DNA of 64,000 bases from Larix kaempferi (lineage: Eukaryota > Streptophyta > Pinopsida > Pinales > Pinaceae): positions 2,542,001-2,606,000 of the forward strand of contig BSBM01000592.1 in assembly GCA_027924585.1 (NCBI GenBank), given 5' to 3'. The notes beneath the pieces were generated by a model that had not been told where the DNA came from, did no database searches, and was given only the letters and a program-made list of their open reading frames with translations. A program made the position numbers and the translations under genes. Below are positions 45,720 to 56,250 of this stretch, in pieces (positions within the stretch are counted from its first letter, which is position 1; each line of letters opens with the position of its first letter).

Positions 45720-45845
45720 TTTTATAATAAATTGGTAAAAGGTGTATGGAGTCTATGGGAATTGAACCTAAGACTTCCATAACCTACCAAAGTCTCCACA
45801 AAGATCTACTAGCCAAGCTGCCCACCAGTTTTAGATAACAACTAT
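45720..45845 (-). mobile_element. Possible tRNA-like SINE remnant
   Basis: On the minus strand GGTTCAATTCCC is a good B box, and CAGCTTGGCTAGTAG, about 50 bases before it, a weak A box. No target duplication or clear tail was found. Confidence 0.35.
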
Positions 45846-46159
45846 AGGGAAAAGGTTTTTATTTAAGGTTGAAGTGTTATTATGTTTTGAAATGGGGAGG
45901 GCCCGACGACTTAGCCCTTGACCCCATGTCAACATCGAGACCCCCATTGAACCTTATATTATATAACACCGAACCATATATTTCTAACAAAAAACACAGG
46001 TGGAGCCAAGTCACGAGAAACATGGAGCGGTGGAGCCAAGTCATAACATATCCAATATACCATCGAACCAAATTATATAACAAACAAACCATGTAACAAC
46101 CATATCACAACCATAACATAACATGGACCACCAATATTTAAGCCATATCCAAAAGAACA
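45846..46159. other. Unassigned sequence
   Basis: No motif supported. Confidence 0.4.
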
Positions 46160-46262
46160 TGGAAGGAGGAGAGGCCCGCAGGATTGACCCAGGGACCTCT
46201 CCCCATATAATGCAGAGCCTTACTATTGGGGCACCACCCCACCGTTGAGTGAACAACGACAT
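46160..46262 (-). mobile_element. Possible second tRNA-like remnant
   Basis: On the minus strand, GGTGCCCCAATAGTAAGGC and, about 35 bases later, GGTCCCTGGGTCAATCCTG resemble A and B boxes. No cloverleaf can be drawn and no flanking repeat was found. Confidence 0.35.
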
Positions 46263-46861
46263 TTAATCCTTAAGAAGTTGCAGTGCCGAAACTCTATAAA
46301 AACCATGAGTTGTCAGCTACTATGCAGAGTTCATATGTTATAGAAACGTAGAAGTTGCATAGGAATCAAGGTAGGGTACAGGAACAGTTCCTGAGGTGCA
46401 TAGGCCATTAATGGGCATGGATCCTGAGGCGGAATCCATACACAGTCCATACTATTTTGTTTTATTTGCAGGAAGATTATCTCGATTTTGTGCTACAGGA
46501 GGCCTCAGGAATATATAGTCAACTTTATACTTATTTTTCTCAGAATTTCGAGAGGAACATAGTGGTGGAGTCTGTTTATGAGTTTGATAGACATAACTCG
46601 GAAGTGTTTCTAGAACACTCATTTTGTAACCATTGAATACTTAATAAGATCTACTTTTCCATTGGAATAGGCCCAGAGAAGTAGCCCAAGAAGGGTGAAC
46701 TTCGTTATCATTTCTTGTCTTCATTTTCTGGTTTGCATCTCTCTTTAATTTGCTTATGTGTTGATTTTAAAGCATTTAAAAATCATATTTTAAGCCGTTT
46801 TTATGAATGTTACATGCAAATTTCACATGCAAGGATTTTGGTTAAAAATATCCCGAAAATT
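46263..46861. other. Unassigned sequence
   Basis: No supported gene. Could contain LINE-derived sequence too diverged to recognise. Confidence 0.4.
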
Positions 46862-48430
46862 TCAGATCACAACCTTGTAAGTGATGGTGCAGAGAGAGAT
46901 TGGTCGATAATCATTCATTGATTCTGGTTTATCTGACTTTGGAATCAATGCAATAAAAGTGGCATTTAGGGGCAGATGCATAATTCCCCCTTTCCTTGAT
47001 TCCTCCACTAGATGTAGAAGATTGCTTCCAATGAATTCAAAGTTTGCTAGAAAGAATTCGATAGTCCATCCGTCTGGCCCATGACTTTTGTCTTTTTGAA
47101 AGTTGTGATTAGTTTCTTTGAGTTCTTCTTCAGTGAATTCTTCCATGAGGTCATGATTGTCTTCGTGAGTTACAAAACCTAGGAAGAGTTGGGAGAGTCG
47201 AATGACTTCTTCTATGCTAGCTCTTATGCTTTCTGAAAAGAGGGATTTGAAATGTGAGGTACCCAGAGAGGCCAGATCCACGCTAGATCATCAAAGGATG
47301 TGGTGGCCTCATTGTTTTCATTTTTAACTCCCAAATGGTATTTTGTGATTTTCTTCCTTTTGCATAAGCTTGTAAAAATTTAGTGTTTTCATCCCCACAC
47401 TACACCTAGATAGCCCTTCTTTTTAGTCTCCATACTTCCTCTTGTTCATATAATAAATTTCGATGGCAATGTTAAAGATATTTTAGTTGTTCAGTTGATT
47501 GAGGAGTAAGGAAACCCCCTCCTTCTGAATCCTCCATATTAGTGATTTACCCTTCAACCCAGAATAATTATCTTTCATCTCTTTCACTTTTTTTGAAAGC
47601 CCACTCTTTTAAAATATGTTTTACTCTTGTGAGATTCTTGACAAAGTGGGGAGCTGCAAAGTTACCTTCATTGGATTGGTAAGGGATCCGGGAGTCTTTA
47701 ATGATATTTGTAACTTCTTCCTCTTTTAGCCAATCAACACATAATATAAAGGGGCTAGGAGGTTTTTCATAATTCCCAAAAATTTCTACGCATATTGGTG
47801 AATGATTTGAGTTCCCTCTAGCTTCAATCCATTGTCTGAATCGAAAAGTTTGGCCTACCAGGTTTTCTGCCATCAGAAAACGATCTAGTACTTTTGCAAT
47901 TCTCCCCTCACCTGATCTTGGGTTTTTCCAGGTAGGATTCAATTTGGTGGGGATGACATCTATCAAATGAGAATCCTTTAACAACAAATCAAATAAACCG
48001 GCTAGGGGGTCCCCTCTCTCTAGTGGTCGCCAATGTTCATGGGATCCAAGGGTGAAATTCAGATCACCACCCAGGATCAAATTCTCCGCTAATAGAAAAG
48101 ATTTTTTTTCTTAGAGAGTTCCATAAATTTACTCTCTCCAAGTAGGGACCATATATGTTTAGGACAGTGAAATTGTTATTTAATCTAGCATGAAATAATT
48201 CCACTCCCAGTCAAGAATCAAAGCGCTAGGTATTCATGGTTTTTATAAGTTTTGAGTTCCATTCCATAACAAGTCCACCCGAGTGTCCCTTGGTGTTTAA
48301 AACAACAAATTCATACATAGGAAATGATTCTTTGAGAAAATTGGAGACATCTTCCTCCATCCCCATCGTTTCTTGTAACAAAAACATATCTGACTCACGT
48401 AATGAGATCATCATTTTTTAGTGCAATTTT
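46862..48430 (-). pseudogene. L1-type LINE fragment: endonuclease and start of RT
   Basis: In minus-strand order: apurinic endonuclease-like domain (FLLQETMG near 48390, SGGLVMEWN near 48270, ILGGDLNFTLG near 48075, KVLDRFLMAENL near 47900, GNSNHSPICVE near 47800, with the usual SDHSP reading SNHSP). A helical linker follows. Then the RT start: KSHGPDGWTIEFF near 47080 and FIALIPKSDKPESMNDYRPISL near 46930. It ends before the RT catalytic box. Both ORF1 side and RT core are missing, unlike ordinary 5' truncation. Frame breaks separate the three open parts. Confidence 0.88.
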
Positions 48431-49167
48431 TTTAGGTTTACTTGCCAAACCCCTGCTATTGAGAGATAAGGTTTTCATTGAGTGACCCCTCTCTAGGAAT
48501 TCACTGCTCTAAGTGCCCTATTGACGCCTCGAAAATAGTAGCATCAATCAGCAAGGGATTCTCCCTAGTAAGCAAGCCCATTTAGATTGCTCATTGTTTG
48601 GTATCGGGAATCTGTCTGGTTAACGGTCCGGCTACCGTGTAATGTTTAAATATTTTTATTGTTTGCACCGGTTGCGGCTCGATCCACTCTATATATATTT
48701 TATTTTAAAGATGATATGCAAGTGCTTCTAAACTAAATGCATGTAATTAAGCAAATCTGATCTAAGACTGTTTAAGCAAATTTAATCTATCATTGCAAGG
48801 AGCAAGCTGAGAGTATGAGTAATAAACTAAAAGAAACATCTAAATATCTCACAGATAGCTATTTAATCGTAAAGATGCATTTCCAGTAGAAGATAAAAGA
48901 TATCAAAGATAGCCTGGATTGAATTAAAGCATTCCATTATTCATTTAAGATATACATCTTTGCACAGAAATTTATGAGAACATTCATTACACAGAAACAA
49001 TTCATAACAGCAAGGAATGATCTCACAGTAATGTATAAATGATGCAGAAATAATCTAGCAGGCATTCAACACATCTTTAGGCAAAAATGTAGTCTTGGAT
49101 TCCCTTAGGTAAAATGGAGCTTCTTATATATGTAGCAAATTAATTCACGTACAAGAAAAAAATGTCC
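48431..49167. other. Unassigned sequence flanking T
   Basis: No element or gene recognised. It borders the 5' LTR of T, so 49168-49172 (TTTCA) and the sequence just left of it should be the original target of T. Confidence 0.55.
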
Positions 49168-49172
49168 TTTCA

Positions 49173-49386
49173 TGCTGTGAATATTTAATTAATATTATTA
49201 TTTATAAATTAATAAATTATTAGGTTACTAGTGAAAGGGTGTAAACCTTCACTGTGCTTGCTCAAGCCTCATAAAAGGCGATATTATTGTAATTTATCAG
49301 CATCATCTAATATATTATTCTTATTTATCATTCAATATGAAAGTCGGATTCGACTATTAACAGTCCAACCGGATACGGTTGCTGCA
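49173..49386 (+). repeat. Element T 5' LTR (214 bp), inverted relative to the 3' LTR
   Basis: TGCTGTGAATATT...GTTGCTGCA. The outer flank TTTCA (49168-49172) is the reverse complement of TGAAA at 2772-2776. That duplication pairs this LTR with the one at 2777-2990, although the two now point in opposite directions 46 kb apart. A CATAAAAGG box lies near 49270. Confidence 0.88.
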
Positions 49387-49388
49387 TT

Positions 49389-49400
49389 TGGTATCAGAGC
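49389..49400 (+). promoter_or_regulatory. Primer binding site, element T
   Basis: TGGTATCAGAGC, two bases after the LTR; initiator Met tRNA type. Confidence 0.92.
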
Positions 49401-50157
49401 TTTCGCTCCTCCCCTCAAAGCTCAGAGTCGGCTCTTCTTCCAACACCCTTCTCATCTCCCATCTCTCCCATTCACACTACTCTCATTCATTCACACATCC
49501 CTTCCGTTGATCATCCCACGTCCATCATTCTTCCTCCTTAACTCCATCTTACCTCCTCCTCGCGTTTCCCTTCCTGCGCATTTCTGCACAACCTCTCCAA
49601 ACCCTGCTACTCCAACCTCCATTTCTCCTCTCACCATCCACCCCACTCATCGTTCCAAATCCTCCATCTTCTCCCAATATCCCCCACACCTTTACATCAC
49701 TTCCATTCCCGCTACTCCCCACTTCCATTGGCTGCATTACCTACACATGTCTTTAGTACCCTCCACGACATCCCTCCACACCACATTTCCACGCACTCCA
49801 TCGCACTACGTTCCAATCCACTGCATCTTTTCCTCCATTTCCCATCCTTCCAACTACCACGGCCTTTCCACACTTACACCCCCCACCACTCACATCGTTG
49901 TTCAATCACCAGACCTCCACTATTACACATGTGCCATCCTCTCTACTCCATTCATATCTCCCCCCACTACATAGAAGGATTAAATCACCATTCTCCCCTC
50001 TCCTCCCAAGCCACCATTCTCTCACCTGCGTGTAGTCACGCCTCAACCGTCCCACCTGCACATGCTCTCCCAATCCCCCCTCGCTCTCGCGTCATGCTTC
50101 TCCCTCTCCACTTTACTCATATATACCTTAGACTACACCCCCACATTAAACCCTATC
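49401..50157 (+). other. Element T leader, primer-site half
   Basis: About 750 bases of very C/T-rich sequence. A 247-codon frame across it (49231-49974) is a composition artefact starting inside the LTR. It ends at CTATC (50153-50157), the other copy of the X target duplication (GATAG at 10999-11003). The leader continues, after inversion, at 11003 going left. Confidence 0.75.
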
Positions 50158-50840
50158 TGTTGCTTGATTTTTCAACCAAGCATGTGCAAGGATACACCTA
50201 TTAACTTGTAATAGCATTCTTCGAATTAAAAGCAAATACAACTATAAACTAATCTAAGATTAACATGTGCATATAAGAATAAATTTAAAACGATTGAAAG
50301 AAAGAACAAGAAATGTAACAAAGAATGGTTTTTGTATTATGATACCTCAAATGGTGAGGATGTTTGGTGTTAAGCAACTCCAAGGTTGAGGTGCTCCAAG
50401 ATCCAATGGTCTCTTCTCCAAGATTGCTAAAGTGGTCAAAGAACTCAAGAGAGATTTTGATAGCATGAGGATAGGATGGATGATGGATGGAAAGTGAGGA
50501 GCCCCTATCACCTTTTTATAGTTTTTGGTGATGGGGAATACCATTGTGGTTTTAAGGAAACCAATGGTATTGACCAACATGGTTTAGGTACCTTTTTCCC
50601 TCTTTTTTTCTTTTTTTTTGAATATTTTGAATATTTTTATTCCCTTTTAATATTTTTTGGGAATTTTGGACCCTTTTTGAGGGTTTTTTGAGGAAAAATA
50701 TATATTTTGAGGGGAAAAAGGTGTATTATGGTCTTTTTGGTGACCTTTTGATGGCTTTAGAGGCTCAAATGGTGGAAAAGTGGGAAAATTGATCATGTGA
50801 ATAAGGGAATGAGCTAGTGAGCACTTTTTGGGTTTTAACA
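50158..50840 (-). repeat. Element X 3' LTR (683 bp)
   Basis: On the minus strand TGTTAAAACCC...AAGCAACA. Nearly the same sequence as 11004-11675 (about 3% plus an 11-base insertion). A TATAAAAA box is near 50525. A purine tract (minus strand TTAGGGGGCAATC) abuts at 50841. Confidence 0.9.
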
Positions 50841-52459
50841 GATTGCCCCCTAATGCGTGAGGGCAAGAGGTCATCGTATGGCCAATAGACATCATAGTTC
50901 TTTTGTCTTTTTCTTGGGGTTTGGGGAAGAGAAGAGACTAGTTGGAGACTGGAGCAATGACCCCTTGGAAGGTGCAAAAAATGAAAAATATTACATGGCC
51001 TCAAAATGAATGAGGAATAATCTATGAATCTGGACGAGGCAGGCATACCCATGCTCGTATCAAGACATATACATAACAATTAGGCCCACTTTGGGGGACC
51101 TGAAGAAATACATAAAAATATGTTGGTACATCATAATGGTCCAGAGGGGACACAATGTTGGGACACACTCATGGTCATATCATGACTGATCTGAATAACT
51201 GATACACTGGAAAAAATGCAACAACCGTTCTGAATATGTATTAGAAGGGTTGATGAACTGCTGAAACTGAAGGTGTCCAACATCTGAAAATTGTCGCCAA
51301 GTGCAATCCGAATATCCATAGGAATATGTAACTGGTTGTATCCTTAATCAGACTCTCATATGTGGTAGAGTTAGATGATATACGGGGTCTTCAACAAATA
51401 AATGAAAGGACCGATTCCCTATACGAGTCTCAACGATGCGATCAAGGTGTTGAAGTCGAGCATGTGAGAAACAATCATTTGGAGAGGCACTGAGGACTCC
51501 TTTCAAAATGATTCATAGGCACTCATCATAAATGGTGATGAGTCCAAGGCACAGGGATCTCTAGGTCTATCCTCTAGAATAAATTTGGTTGGCGTCGATA
51601 GAGGGAGACCAGCAACTATCGAGGAAATGATGTTTCCTTGATAGGAGTGCAAGGTGTACAACTGAAGTGTGATAGTACTGATGGTAGGACTGACATATTA
51701 TGGGGATGGGAAATAACTTGGGTCATAGATTTAAGGACTGGAGGGTATGTATTGTAGATTGGAGTGACTCTGGGGGGGACAAGCTGATGGATGCTATAGA
51801 GGGACTCTTAAGGTGACATAATGCAGAATACTCTGAAGAAAGGCGACCAAAATGGGGAAGCTGCCATATGAGTAGACATGATCTGTTGTGGCGCCGAGAA
51901 GCACGATTTGGTCCTTCTTCGTAGTTTTAATGAGCAATAAGAAGAGATAAAAGTGTGCTCTGAAATGGTACTGTCCTGTGGATTTTGTGAGCCTAGGATT
52001 GTTCGTGCTCATGAGTGCTTTCATTTTTAAGGAGTTTGAAAACGATAAGAAGACTCTGCAGTGGTGGTGGAGTACCGTGCTGTGGATTTATACAAGCCTA
52101 GGATGGTGATTGCTCATGGTCGCTTTCATGTTTAGAGAGTCTGGAAGTGGTAAGTGGACTCCATTGGTGTTCTTTTTCGTAAGTTAGTCTCCAAGGCCCG
52201 AAAAATTGTAAAATGATGCAAATGGAGAACTCTTCTAGCCGATGTGACTAGAGTATTCCTTTTTCGTAATTAGTTTACAAGTTCTGGAAAAGGGGTAAAA
52301 TTATACCAGTAAGACACCCTTTCAGATATGTTTAGCGAGCATGAAAGGAAGCAAGGTTGCTCGGCGATCTTTTCATTGTTTTAGGAGTCAGAAAAGAGCT
52401 TAACAGAAACTCCGTAAGTGCCTTTTTCGTAAAGGAACTGCTCGGCCCAAAAAAGGGAT
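50841..52459 (-). other. Element X 3' untranslated region
   Basis: Homologous to 14706-16299 of Y. Contains the same TTTTTCGTAA and GGCCC(G/A)AAAAA modules near 52150-52460. No gene supported. Confidence 0.7.
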
Positions 52460-53220
52460 AAAATTATACCGAACAAAAAGGTATTGATGAGAGAGAGAAA
52501 TGGTCTCGAGCATCGTCATGAGTGCGGAAAATTGAATCCGGCGGTAAAATATTCATCAAAAATGGATGACGGCCGATGTGGCACACAAACCGAGGTGATG
52601 AGCGGCATTTTGAAAAAATGCCCAAAAAATTATGGGTGTGAGGGCGAGAAATGATCTCAAGCATCATCACAAGCGCTGAAAACTTAATCCGTCAATATAA
52701 AACTTGTAAAAAATGGATGACGACCGATGTGGCACGCAAATCGAGGCGACGAGGAGGCATGTAAAAGATGCTCAAAAAAATATGGGCGTGAGAGCGAGAC
52801 ATGATCTCAAGCATCATCACGAGTGTGAAAAACTGAATCCGATGATATAAAATCTATCAACAATGGACGACGACCGATGTGGCACGCAAACTGAGGCAAT
52901 GAGGGGCATGGAAAAAATGCCTGAAAAATTTGGAGGTGAGAGCAAGAAATGATCTCAAGCATCGTCACGAGCGTGGAAAACTAAATCCAGTGATATAAGA
53001 CTTGTAAAAAACAGACGATGGCCGATGTGGCACGCAAACTGAGGCGACGAGGGGCATGGAAAAAATGCCCGAAAAATATGGAGGTGACTGCGAGAAATGA
53101 TCTCAAGCATCCTCATGAGCGCGGAAAACTGAATCCGGTGATATGAGACTCATCAAAAATGGATGACGGCCGATGTGGCACGCAAATCGAGGTGACGAGA
53201 GGCATGGGAAAAATGCCAGA
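52460..53220 (-). repeat. 150-bp tandem repeat, X 3' region
   Basis: TCTC(A/G)AGCATC recurs at about 52504, 52654, 52805, 52955 and 53101 (periods 150, 151, 150, 146), so about five units. Each contains CCGATGTGGCACGCAAA and GGCATGGAAAAAATGCC. Y has about three units of the same sequence. Confidence 0.9.
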
Positions 53221-53357
53221 AAAATGGACCCAGTGGAATTGGGAAAAGAAGAGGAATATCATGAAGTTCTCATTGTGCTGATTCCAATGGTACCAACGGT
53301 TTGAAAAATGGACGTCGTATGATACCGAAATTGATGTTGGAAAAATGGTCAAATCTC

Positions 53358-53366
53358 TATAAATAG
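53358..53366 (+). promoter_or_regulatory. TATA box of the antisense gene
   Basis: TATAAATAG on the plus strand, a consensus plant TATA box, 515 bases before the ATG at 53873. Transcription would start near 53390-53400. It lies on the strand opposite to X transcription, just past the tandem repeats. A possible 5' untranslated intron (TTTCAG/GTATCC at 53492 to a polypyrimidine-GGCAAG acceptor at 53872) would remove the repeats and place the ATG at the exon start; this is inference. Confidence 0.65.
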
Positions 53367-53589
53367 GGTATGGGCCCAAAGTGACATGTGTCATTGTTAC
53401 GTGCGAGTTTCACAGAGCAATTGAGTGAGGTTAGAGCTCTTTCTTGATTTGTGGGAGATTCGACCGTTGGATTTTCGTTCCGCAAATTTCAGGTATCCTA
53501 TTCGCCTTAGCCTTTCAATTTATTTACCTTCTGGTTGGCAGCGAGCCCTCGAAAACCGCAAAATTCCACTTTGGCATTCCAACGTGGAA

Positions 53590-53810
53590 TATCACGGGCT
53601 TCGCGTCCTTTTCCGCGATGAACATCGTGGGTTTTGGCTCGAAACCCACGATGTTCATCGCAAGTTTGAGTTTGATAGTCGCAATGTTCATCGCGGTTAT
53701 TTAGCTAACAGTCGCGATGTTCATTGCGACAATGGGGTCGATACCTGCGATGTTCATCACAGGTGCGCGGCTGATACCCGCAATGATCATCGCAACTAAA
53801 AGCTTGAAAG
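53590..53810 (+). repeat. GCGATGTTCATCGC palindromic repeats
   Basis: At least six occurrences of a 14-base near-palindrome, GCGATG(T/A)(T/A)CATCGC or close variants, spaced 25-35 bases. Some are written GCGATGAACATCGTGG and CCACGATGTTCATCGC. Each can form a hairpin. Located in the putative 5' untranslated region of the antisense gene. Confidence 0.85.
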
Positions 53811-53872
53811 CCGAGATGGAATTTTTTGAAAAAAATTTTTGTTTCTAAAAAATTTTCCTTTTTTTTGGCAAG

Positions 53873-55207
53873 ATGTTGAGGAGGCCGCTAGTATCATGGC
53901 GGGAGCGAGAGATGGATGAGGACTTGACGGAGCAGATTCAGACCGACCAGGGTGTCCGACAGGCCTTGGTTGCAGGCGGGCTCCTAAAGTTCGCTCAGAT
54001 TCCACCAATGCGTTCAGTCAGAGAGTTGCTAAACAAATTGGTGGGCTTCTGGGTTCCAGCAGAGGCTGCTTTCATGGTGGGGGGTGAGAGGTTAGAGATC
54101 ACCCTTTCTGACGTTTATTTTCTTACTGGGTTGTCTTGCTTAGGGGAGGTAGGGGATATCCAGCCAAGGATCTCGGCTGGGTTGGATATTGAGGATCTTT
54201 TGGAGATATTCTATGTGTCGGGGGCTATTGCGCAGAACAACGCATTGAGTCTGAGATCTCTGAGGGAGTGGGAGATGTGGGCGGTTGGGGTTTGTGTTCT
54301 GCATGTGTTGGGTGCCGCGGCGCCACATCGTTTGTCTGGGGGGAAAATGATGATGGTAGATTCTATGTTGAGAGGGACCTACTTTGTGTGGGGTCAGATG
54401 TTTCTGGCCTATGTCCGACGAGATCTGGACAAGGTCAGTCAGGATGGGGGGGAGTTTTGCTATGCCTCCTTCTTGTGTTGTTTTTTCTTCGAGCGAGTAC
54501 CGACCTTGCGGCCGCGTGTGCCATTTCGAGAGGGGTTGGTTAGTGAGCTGCGGATGGTGCGGTGGGGGCAGATGATTCCCCGAGGTGGTGGTGGTATTCA
54601 GCGATTCTTTTAGGAGGACATGTATGAGCAGTGGGAGCAGATCCCCCTGATGATTGATGACTATCCATATGCTAGCATGGATTATCGAGGATATCTGGAG
54701 ATGCCTCGAGCTCAAGGGCAGGCCTGGGGTTTAGATGGTATGCCTTTATTTTTGGTTCTCTACTACATCATGTCTTTAGATTATTTTTGTTATGAGTATA
54801 GCTAGAGATATTTATATGATATTGACTTGGTTCACTTGTGTGATTGTGCAGATATTGGTCCGAGGCCACCACTTGATCATGTAGGCCATAGGGGACGGGC
54901 GATGGTGGTCATTCCTCCACCTGTAGCGTTACCGCCTCCATGTTCTCGAGGGGTTGTGTGCCCTCGAGTTGATGCACTGGAGGGCGTACGAGAGACTTTG
55001 GATGAGATTCTAGCAGGAGCGCCAGAGGAGGGGTCGAGGAACTTGGACTGGGACATTATCGAGCATTGTTTCGATGCTCCTCGTGAGTGGAATTCTATCC
55101 TGCTTAGAGAAACAGTGGTGATGGCCGAGAGGAGGGATCAGGATCAGGAGGATCCGGAGGAGCCAGCAGAGGAGGAGCCAGAGGATCCTGGGGATCGTGA
55201 TGACTAG
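53873..55207 (+). CDS. Antisense plant-mobile-domain-like protein carried by X
   Basis: Two exons: 53873-54737 and 54852-55207. The 114-base intron (GTATGC...TTGTGCAG) keeps the frame (phase 1), giving 406 codons. One in-frame TAG at 54611 interrupts exon 1. Residues about 45-90 show LLNKLVGFWVP, a GGERLEITLSDVYFLTGL segment and later a Trp/Gly-rich helical region. This is the pattern of the plant mobile domain (PMD, PF10536-like), seen in MAIN/MAIL-type host proteins and in transposons. Exon 2 ends in an acidic Glu/Asp/Pro tail. It is opposite in sense to X pol and convergent with it. An antisense intron is not removed from X genomic RNA, so it survives retrotransposition. Function unknown; could also be called an 'extra ORF' of Tat elements. 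No domain search was run. Confidence 0.68.
54738..54851 (+). other. Intron of the antisense gene (114 bp)
   Basis: Starts GTATGCC, ends TTGTGTGATTGTGCAG, T-rich inside. Both flanking codons belong to the same frame after removal; reading through it meets stops at 54803 and beyond. Confidence 0.68.
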
Positions 55208-55389
55208 TTGATTGTATATTTGCCCCCAAATGCTGATGAGCATATGGGGATGTACATTTTTGTACGGCTATGTATTTTTGTATATTGGGTGCTGAGGGAA
55301 CCTGTGACATTGTGACTATATGATTATATATATATATATATATGTTTTGGTATATAGTCGTGTATGCACGTGGATGCACATCTTGTCTA

Positions 55390-55735
55390 TTTGTTTTCCC
55401 GTGGAGACATGTTTGATTTTTTGTATGCCCGTGGAGGCACATGTTATGCACGTGGATGCAACATTTTAATTTCTGTATATGCCCATGGAGGCACATATTA
55501 TGCGTGTGGATGCGATATTTTAATTGTTTGTATATGCCCATGGAGGCACATATTATGCACGTGGATGCAATATTTTAATTTTTTTTATATGCTCGTGGAG
55601 GCACATATTTGTTTTTCCCGTGGAGGCTTGTCATAGATATCTGGTGTATCCCATGGAGGCATGTCATATATATCTAGTGTATGTTTATGTTTGTATGCCC
55701 GTTGAGGCACATGTTATGCACGTGGATGTAAATTT
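55390..55735 (+). repeat. 55-bp minisatellite between the convergent genes
   Basis: Units with (C/G)TGGAGGCACAT and ATGCACGTGGATGCAATATTTTAATT alternate. TGGAGGCA recurs near 55432, 55486, 55541 and 55597 (period about 55), then degenerate copies to 55735. A TATATATATATA run at 55328-55343 precedes it. Open frames here are repeat artefacts. Confidence 0.85.
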
Positions 55736-55743
55736 TGTTTTTA

Positions 55744-56172
55744 CTACATGGTTTGATTGGTGTGCCAATCAAGAATGTTGTTTTCCATATGGTCTGCTAC
55801 ACTATTGAGATTCCTTAGGACACGTGTGAATGAAATGGACTCAAACTGTCGAATCATTTGTTTAGTGCGCAGGAATTTTCTAAATAAATAGGGATCGCAT
55901 ACCTGGTAATCATTGTTGATTTGGGAAACAAGGAGCTAGGAGTCCATGAAAACGCTAAGGTGACTTATGCTCATTTGGAGAGCAGCGGCCAGGAGACCGA
56001 TCACGGTGTCGTACTCAGCTTGGTTGTTCGTGGTGGCACCTATGCACACTCCGTCGATGTGGATCAACTCATGTGAAGGGGAATATATGACCCAAGATGC
56101 GGAGGCGAGATTGGGAGACCAACGGCTTGCACCATCAACGAAGCCAATGTAGCAAAGTGGAACAAGATCCAT
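55744..56172 (-). pseudogene. Archaeal-type RNase H of X, downstream of integrase
   Basis: 143 codons from the ATG at 56172 to the TAG at 55744, with one internal TAG at 55936. It shows the RNase HI-like catalytic series: Asp in GFVDGASR, Glu in TTNNQAEYDTV, Asp in VFMDS and Asp in LNSVADHM, with LLVSQINNDYQV between. This arrangement resembles the archaeal/plant-type RNase H recruited by Tat elements, not the native Ty3 RNase H (which is at 57611-58324). It is a separate frame beginning 78 bases after the integrase stop and in the same phase. TTTTTCCTACATGACCACAG before the ATG resembles a 3' splice site. Would cleave RNA in RNA/DNA hybrids during replication. Confidence 0.83.
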
Positions 56173-56250
56173 CTGTGGTCATGTAGGAAAAACAATTTTT
56201 TAGGGTTTTTGTATTTTTTGTAAAAAAAAAAAAGACTGTACAATTATGGA

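Noticed and set aside
49231-49974. 247-codon plus-strand frame rich in Pro, Ser and His
   Set aside because: It starts inside the T LTR and runs through the C/T-rich leader. Composition keeps the frame open; there is no domain.
52460-53220. CRISPR-like array
   Set aside because: Whole 150-base units repeat; there are no short constant repeats with unique spacers. The plant context and matching array in Y show a retroelement 3' region.
55364-55808. Repeat protein with His/Gly/Cys motifs
   Set aside because: Frame over the 55-bp minisatellite, not conserved and outside the spliced antisense gene.
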